In this document: positions 58,973 to 64,000 of the stretch, one piece after another | Position numbering within the stretch: the stretch's first letter is position 1 | Layout of the letters: every line of letters starts with the position of its first letter | DNA from: Sinorhizobium kostiense | Lineage (GTDB): Bacteria; Pseudomonadota; Alphaproteobacteria; Rhizobiales; Rhizobiaceae | Reading direction: 5' to 3' | Length of the DNA: 64,000 nt | NCBI RefSeq assembly: GCF_017874595.1 | Contig: NZ_JAGILA010000002.1 | Coordinates: 124,001-188,000, forward strand | Position numbers and translations under genes: made by a program | The notes under the pieces: model-generated | Seen by the model: the letters and a program-made list of their open reading frames with translations, nothing else | Told to the model about the DNA's origin: nothing | Databases searched by the model: none

Positions 58973-60496
58973 TCAGCTCTCGAAACGGAAGGCGAGTTTC
59001 TTACCCGTCAGCTTGGCCAGTTGCTGGAGGCGACCGTCCAGCCGCTCACCCCCGAAATCTTCATAGGCGGCGGGCACCACGAATTCCAGATCGATCTCGG
59101 GCTCGGACGACTGGTGCAATGTCAGGTGGCGCGCGACCCCCGGCATGGATGCGGAAAAGAGATAGGCGACCCGCAGCAAGCCGCCGAGCAGCTTTGCCAG
59201 TTCAAGAAGGCGCGGCGTCGTAATCCCGGCGAGCGGCTCAGTCGCGCCGTCATCGCTCAGCCCTTCAAGGCGATAATAGTTCGCGAGCGCAATATAGGCG
59301 CGGCCCGGATGGGTAATGCCGGAAAAGGCCGAATGGGCGATGACATTGAGCGCCTGCAGACCGCGATAGTCCGGATGCGCGCGCCAGCTGATGTCAGCAA
59401 GCAGGCAGGCCGCTTGGCGATAGCGGCTCTCCTCCTCCGTTTCCTCGACGCCGAAGAACGGCACCATCCGTCCCGTCCAGTCGGCCAGCTCGCGCGCATG
59501 TTCCGGAGACCGGGCGCGCAATATCGCGATCTCGTCGGCGGCCGTTAGCAGAGGATCCTGCGAACGTTCCGCTTCGGAAAGCAGCGAGAAGAGATAGCCC
59601 TCGCGCACCCCCAGCGCGGAAAACGAGATGCGCGCCGGCTTCATGATCGAGATTGCCTCCTGCATCGTCACCGCCCCGAAGGGCAAGAGGCTGCGGCGGC
59701 TCTTGGAGATCGTCGCGTAGGCGGACGGTTTGATGGTCTTAGGCTCGATTACCTCCGCCAGAATGGCCATCGCCTCATCATAGGAAATCTCGTAGCCCTG
59801 CATCATGTGCAGCGGATAGTTGCGCATCTCCATGTGCAGCTTGGCGATCGCTCGCCAGGTACCGCCGACAGCGTAGAACGTCCGCCCTGCCCCTTTTTTC
59901 AGGACGTCGACTTCCTTCATGAACCTGCGAACCCATGCCCTGGCCTTCGTCAGCGAGCCGTTGCTATGTTCAAAGAGGCGGATACCGCCGAGGGGCAGCG
60001 TTATCCCCTGACCGATCTCCTTCCCATTCACGTCGACGAGTTCAAGCGAGCCGCCGCCGAGGTCGCCAACGACGCCGTCGGCATCATAATAGCTGCTGAC
60101 GACCCCCATGGCGGAGAAATAGGCTTCCTCCTCCCCGGACAGCATCTGCACCTTGCGCCCGAGAATGGCTTCGGCCTTCTCGATGAAGGACGGGCCGTTC
60201 GACGCTTCGCGCGCCGCGGCGGTGGCCAGCACGAACATCTGGGTAGCGCGCGCCTGGTCCGAGAGCGCACGAAAGCGCTTGAGAGCCTTCAGCGCACGCT
60301 GAACACTCTCCTCCTCCATGCGGCCGGTCGCATCGATGCCCTTGCCCAGACCGCACATCACCTTTTCATTGAACAGCATCGCCGGCGCGCGGCTCAGCCC
60401 CTCATAGACGACAAGGCGAATGGAGTTTGAACCGATGTCCACAACGGAAACCGGGCGTATGCCGGGCAAACGCCCCTGCGCTTCAGATTCGACCAT
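58973..60496 (-). CDS. ppx: Exopolyphosphatase (Ppx/GppA)
   Basis: A 507-residue Ppx/GppA phosphatase that degrades polyphosphate or pppGpp. The ASKHA-fold motifs are SVVDIGSNSIRLVVYE at the start, ATAAAREASNG and VGDLGGGSLELVD. It starts at ATG 60496, 11 bases after the ppk stop, in a ppk-ppx operon; a TTG at 60520 is not preferred. Confidence 0.95.
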   Translation of the reverse strand: MVESEAQGRLPGIRPVSVVDIGSNSIRLVVYEGLSRAPAMLFNEKVMCGLGKGIDATGRMEEESVQRALKALKRFRALSDQARATQMFVLATAAAREASNGPSFIEKAEAILGRKVQMLSGEEEAYFSAMGVVSSYYDADGVVGDLGGGSLELVDVNGKEIGQGITLPLGGIRLFEHSNGSLTKARAWVRRFMKEVDVLKKGAGRTFYAVGGTWRAIAKLHMEMRNYPLHMMQGYEISYDEAMAILAEVIEPKTIKPSAYATISKSRRSLLPFGAVTMQEAISIMKPARISFSALGVREGYLFSLLSEAERSQDPLLTAADEIAILRARSPEHARELADWTGRMVPFFGVEETEEESRYRQAACLLADISWRAHPDYRGLQALNVIAHSAFSGITHPGRAYIALANYYRLEGLSDDGATEPLAGITTPRLLELAKLLGGLLRVAYLFSASMPGVARHLTLHQSSEPEIDLEFVVPAAYEDFGGERLDGRLQQLAKLTGKKLAFRFES

Positions 60497-60507
60497 GCAA
60501 TTCCAGT

Positions 60508-62718
60508 TTACTTGCGCCAACCGCTTTTCCAGCCGGCAATCAGCTTCGGTGCACTGGACTTCAGAGCCTCACCCCTGCCTGAGAGGCTGGGATTGGTCAT
60601 GAAATAGTGCTGCGCGTTGAACGGCTCGGCATCCTTGCCGACTTGCATGCGGCGCGACGTGCCGTCGGCAAGAATCTCGTAGCTCTGCTGGTTATCGATG
60701 AGATTGCCCAGCATGATCTGCGACAGAACCTGTTCGTGCACAGTCCGGTTGATGAGAGGCACGAGCGTCTCGACCCGCCGGTCCAGATTGCGCGGCATCA
60801 TATCCGCCGAGCCGATATAGACAAGCGCATTTTCCGAAGGCAGACCATGACCGTTTCCGAAGCAGAATATGCGGGAATGCTCGAGGAAACGACCGACAAT
60901 GGACTTGACGCGGATATTGTCGGAAAGGCCCGGCACCTGCGGCCGCAGGCAGCAAATGCCGCGCACGACGAGGTCGATTTCGACGCCAGCGCGGCTTGCC
61001 TTGTAGAGCGCGTCGATGATTTCCGGATCGACGAGCGAGTTCATCTTCATCCAGATCGCCGCCGGACGTCCCGCTTCCGCATGCGCGATCTCTTCGTCGA
61101 TGTGCTTGAGAATGCGCGGTCGCAGCGTGTGCGGAGAGACGGCGAGTTTCATGCCGGCCTCAGGTTCGCCATAGCCGGTGATGAAGTTGAAGATGTTCGC
61201 CATATCGTGGGCGATGACAGCGTTGCAGGTGAAGAACGAGAGGTCAGTGTATATCTTCGCCGTCACCGGATGGTAGTTGCCGGTGCCGAGGTGGCAATAG
61301 GTGCGGAGCTTTCCCTCCTCCCGGCGCACGACCATCGACATTTTCGCATGCGTCTTGAGCTCGATGAAACCGAAGACGACCTGGACGCCGGCACGCTCGA
61401 GGTCGCGCGCCCAACGGATATTCGCCTCCTCGTCGAAGCGAGCCTTGAGCTCGACCAGAGCGGTCACGGACTTGCCGGCATCCGCCGCGTCGATCAGCGC
61501 GCGCACGATCGGGCTGTCGTTCGAGGTGCGGTAGAGGGTCTGCTTGATTGCAAGCACGTCCGGATCTCGTGCCGCCTGCAGCAGGAACTGCACGACCACG
61601 TCGAAGGACTCGTAAGGATGGTGCACGACCATATCTTTTTCGCGGATCGCGGCAAAGCAGTCGCCGCCATGTTCGCGCACGCGCTCGGGGAAGCGCGGGT
61701 TATAGGGTTCGAAACGCAGATCCTCACGCGGCGCCTTGGTGATTTCGGAGACCGTATTGAGTGCCAGAAGGCCTGGCAGAACCGCGACGCGATTGTCTGG
61801 CACCCCGAGCTCATGCACAACGAACTGGCGCAGCGAAGCCGGCATTTCGGAATCGGTTTCGATGCGGATCACCGATCCGCGGCGGCGGCGTTTCAGCGCC
61901 GTCTCGAACAGACGCACCAGATCCTCGGCCTCTTCCTCGACTTCGATATCGCTGTCGCGGATGATTCGGAACGTGCCCGAGCCCTGCACTTCATAGCCCG
62001 GGAACAGGCGATCGATGAATTGGCTGACGACGTCCTCGAGCGTGATGTAGCGGATGACGTTCTTGACGTCTGGCAGGCGGATGAAGCGGTCGAGCGCCAC
62101 TGGCAGGCGCAGAAGCGCCGTCATCGGCTCGCGGCCGGTTTTGCTGACGAGCTGGAGACCGATCGAGAAGCCGAGATTCGGTATGAACGGGAACGGATGC
62201 GCCGGATCGATGGAGAGCGGCGTCAAGACCGGGAAGATCGATTGGTCGAATTCGTTGGCAAGCCAGCTCCTGTCCTGCGCCGAGAGAGAAGCCGGGCGGA
62301 CGATGAGGATATCTTCCTTGGCGAGATATTGCTGCAAGACCGCGAGCGAGGCCTGCTGCTCCATCTGCAGATTGTCGATCTCCTTCAAGATGTCCTCGAG
62401 TTGCTCGGCCGGCGTCTTGCCGTCCGGGCTGCGCAGCGAAACGCCCGAGCGCACCTGACCCTCGAGGCCGGCGACTCGCACCATGAAGAATTCGTCGAGG
62501 TTGGCAGCCGAGATGGAAAGAAAGCGCACGCGCTCCAGGAGCGGATGTGCCGTATTCAGGGTTTCCTCGAGAACGCGGCGGTTGAACTGCAGCCAGGAGA
62601 ACTCACGGTTGACGAAGCGTTCGGGGCTTGTGAGGAGATCGATTTGCTCCGCCGGCGCCGGCGCCCTTTGCTCCACCGCCGCCCTCTGTTCGGTTGTTGC
62701 AGACATCGCACTATCCAT
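60508..62718 (-). CDS. ppk: Polyphosphate kinase 1
   Basis: A 736-residue PPK1 that makes polyphosphate from ATP. The phosphorylated histidine is in ELKTHAKMS, and [20 protein letters not shown] is the second conserved motif; [16 protein letters not shown] opens the N domain. The start is ATG 62718 ([11 protein letters not shown]); a GTG 15 bases upstream is an alternative. It begins 63 bases after the hdaA stop. Confidence 0.96.
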   Translation of the reverse strand: MDSAMSATTEQRAAVEQRAPAPAEQIDLLTSPERFVNREFSWLQFNRRVLEETLNTAHPLLERVRFLSISAANLDEFFMVRVAGLEGQVRSGVSLRSPDGKTPAEQLEDILKEIDNLQMEQQASLAVLQQYLAKEDILIVRPASLSAQDRSWLANEFDQSIFPVLTPLSIDPAHPFPFIPNLGFSIGLQLVSKTGREPMTALLRLPVALDRFIRLPDVKNVIRYITLEDVVSQFIDRLFPGYEVQGSGTFRIIRDSDIEVEEEAEDLVRLFETALKRRRRGSVIRIETDSEMPASLRQFVVHELGVPDNRVAVLPGLLALNTVSEITKAPREDLRFEPYNPRFPERVREHGGDCFAAIREKDMVVHHPYESFDVVVQFLLQAARDPDVLAIKQTLYRTSNDSPIVRALIDAADAGKSVTALVELKARFDEEANIRWARDLERAGVQVVFGFIELKTHAKMSMVVRREEGKLRTYCHLGTGNYHPVTAKIYTDLSFFTCNAVIAHDMANIFNFITGYGEPEAGMKLAVSPHTLRPRILKHIDEEIAHAEAGRPAAIWMKMNSLVDPEIIDALYKASRAGVEIDLVVRGICCLRPQVPGLSDNIRVKSIVGRFLEHSRIFCFGNGHGLPSENALVYIGSADMMPRNLDRRVETLVPLINRTVHEQVLSQIMLGNLIDNQQSYEILADGTSRRMQVGKDAEPFNAQHYFMTNPSLSGRGEALKSSAPKLIAGWKSGWRK

Positions 62719-62781
62719 GCCACCAGACCCCACTACTCCGGATGAACGAGCTATCCCAGTTTGACGACGGAACTGTGACAG

Positions 62782-63471
62782 TCAATCGGCGGGGCCGGTA
62801 TTCGCCAGTCCATCCAGGACTTCCGCCGCGAGCGCACGCGTGAGCCGCGTGCCACGCGCGAGCGCCAGGTGGTCCAGCCGCTCGACTATGGCCTGGGCGG
62901 CTTCCAGAGATCGTTCCATCCGATTGACTATATAGGCGACGAGACGCTCGTCGACGAGGAGCTGGCGATCGGCGAAGAGCTTGAAGAGCACCTGCGTCAG
63001 CAATTCGTCATCCGGCTCGCCGATCTCGATGACCGTCGCCGCCTTCAGGCGCGACCGCAAATCGGGAAGCGTTGTCGGCCACGACATCGGCCACAGCCGC
63101 GAGGTCATCAGCAAGGCCGTGCCATTCTCGCGTACACTGTTGATCACATGGAAAAGCGCCGCGTCGTCGAAACCCTGCCGGTCAGCATCCTCGAAGAGAA
63201 CCGGCTTTAAGGCGGCGATCTCGGCGGCATTCGAGCCCGCGATCGGGTGGATCGCCTCGGCACCCGCTCTGTCCCGCCAGATATTCGCGAGGTGCGATTT
63301 CCCCGATCCGACCGGCCCGGCGATGATCGCGACGGGAGACGGCCAGTCGGGCCAATTGTCGACGATGGCAATGGCCGCGCTCAACCGGTCGGATACGAGG
63401 AGGTCCTCGCGACCCCTTGCCGGATCATGGCCGAAGACGAGCGGCAGTTGTTCGTACGGACTTCTTGGCAT
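62782..63471 (-). CDS. hdaA: HdaA-type DnaA regulatory ATPase
   Basis: A 229-residue DnaA-domain III relative that, with the beta clamp, converts DnaA-ATP to DnaA-ADP and so limits replication initiation. A clamp-binding-like motif EQLPLVF is at residues 7-13, the P-loop GPVGSGKSHL at 53-62. It lacks the DNA-binding domain IV of DnaA. The same order perM-hdaA-ppk is common in rhizobia. Confidence 0.93.
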   Translation of the reverse strand: MPRSPYEQLPLVFGHDPARGREDLLVSDRLSAAIAIVDNWPDWPSPVAIIAGPVGSGKSHLANIWRDRAGAEAIHPIAGSNAAEIAALKPVLFEDADRQGFDDAALFHVINSVRENGTALLMTSRLWPMSWPTTLPDLRSRLKAATVIEIGEPDDELLTQVLFKLFADRQLLVDERLVAYIVNRMERSLEAAQAIVERLDHLALARGTRLTRALAAEVLDGLANTGPAD

Positions 63472-63495
63472 GGATTTCTTCTGGACAAAATTCGA

Positions 63496-64000
63496 TCAGC
63501 GGGGTTCCTCGCCCTCCGACGGCTGGTTCGCGGCCGTTCTATGCCCGTGATAGAGGTCGCTTTCAAGGTATCGCTGGATTCCGAAGCGAACAAGAACGCC
63601 AATCGCGGCCGCGGCCGGCACCGCCACGAGAAGGCCGACGAAACCGAAAAGCGCGCCGAAGGCAAGAAGGGCAAACATCAGCCAGACGGGATGAAGCCCG
63701 ACGCTCTTTCCCACCAACTTCGGCTGAAGAATGTTGCCTTCGAGAAACTGCCCGCTGAAGAAGACGACGAGGACCAGCACGATCCAGAAATATTCAGGCC
63801 AGAACTGAACGATCGCCACGCCGACCGCGAGCACCAGCCCGACAAGCGAGCCGACATAGGGGATGAAGCTGATCATGCCGGCAAAGAGGCCGATCAACAT
63901 GCCGAAATTGAGCCCGACCAGCGACAGGCCGACCGCATAATAGAGGCCGAGAATGACGCAGAGCGATCCCTGCCCGCGAAGAAACCCGCTGATCGTCGCG
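63496..64000 (-). CDS. AI-2E/PerM family transporter (partial)
   Basis: The C-terminal 167 residues of an AI-2E/PerM permease; the 5' part lies beyond the right edge. Visible segments GLYYAVGLSLVGLNFGMLIG, ISFIPYVGSLVGLVLAVGVA and FSGQFLEGNILQPKLVGKSV are typical of this family's conserved C-terminal region. It has no relation to proven AI-2 export in this genus. It lies upstream of hdaA with a 24-base gap. Confidence 0.92.
   Translation of the reverse strand, partial: ATISGFLRGQGSLCVILGLYYAVGLSLVGLNFGMLIGLFAGMISFIPYVGSLVGLVLAVGVAIVQFWPEYFWIVLVLVVFFSGQFLEGNILQPKLVGKSVGLHPVWLMFALLAFGALFGFVGLLVAVPAAAAIGVLVRFGIQRYLESDLYHGHRTAANQPSEGEEPR

Noticed and set aside
60607..62745. Plus-strand frame of 712 codons
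   Set aside because: Antisense shadow of ppk.

Overview
The window looks like a chromosomal segment of a high-GC alphaproteobacterium of the Rhizobiaceae, most likely Sinorhizobium/Ensifer. The evidence is the rhizobial housekeeping content (ldtR next to a DUF6163-type gene and hemB, hdaA beside ppk/ppx, a chromosomal bpt, a solitary groEL paralogue), metal-site Asp residues in HemB typical of the group, and dispersed rhizobial palindromes (RIME1-like elements, GCGGGATGAGG hairpins, and a CCCTTCTCCCCGCG palindrome inside ribD). About 55 protein genes are supported. I found no rRNA, tRNA, CRISPR array, transposase or prophage.

Region 1 (1-12.0 kb) is an accessory anaerobic-respiration island. 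norEFCBQD (minus strand; norD runs off the left edge) encodes the cytochrome c-dependent nitric oxide reductase and its maturation factors. Divergent from it are a 51-residue membrane protein, a 124-residue protein that resembles a degenerate hemerythrin, and nnrU. Next come ubiX-ubiD (minus) and, divergently, ubiT-ubiU-ubiV plus a 146-residue unknown. UbiTUV is the O2-independent ubiquinone hydroxylation system, with all eight [4Fe-4S] cysteines present, so this block couples NO respiration to anaerobic quinone synthesis. I read 14-bp FNR/NnrR-family boxes (TTG-N8-CAA) before norC, between norE and the 51-residue gene, between ubiD and ubiT, and before an alcohol dehydrogenase at 12.4-13.4 kb. 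These suggest one low-O2/NO regulon.

Region 2 (12.4-24.3 kb): adhA, a long intergenic stretch with a palindrome, a RIME1-like repeat and a possible terminated small RNA, then the conserved merR-ihfA-fabH-plsX-DUF177-bc1 chaperone block, bamE, the proton-pumping pyrophosphatase hppA, an MFS transporter, nusB and ribH.

Region 3 (24.6-40.4 kb): a GNAT acetyltransferase; glyA-nrdR-ribD-ribE, with a palindromic repeat inserted in frame in ribD; a Tat-exported L,D-transpeptidase with its MarR regulator LdtR; hemB, an RDD protein, bpt, a DMT permease, an ArsR regulator, parC and a secreted hypothetical protein.

Region 4 (40.5-49.5 kb): a groEL without groES, then a carbohydrate locus: an ArsR-type regulator, a GH51 arabinofuranosidase and a complete CUT1 ABC importer, probably for arabinose-containing oligosaccharides.

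Region 5 (49.5-64 kb): a rhodanese, aspS, an MFS transporter, a Tat-exported multicopper oxidase, rnd, a membrane class III nucleotide cyclase, a secreted phytase-like esterase, ppx-ppk, hdaA and a PerM/AI-2E permease cut by the right edge.
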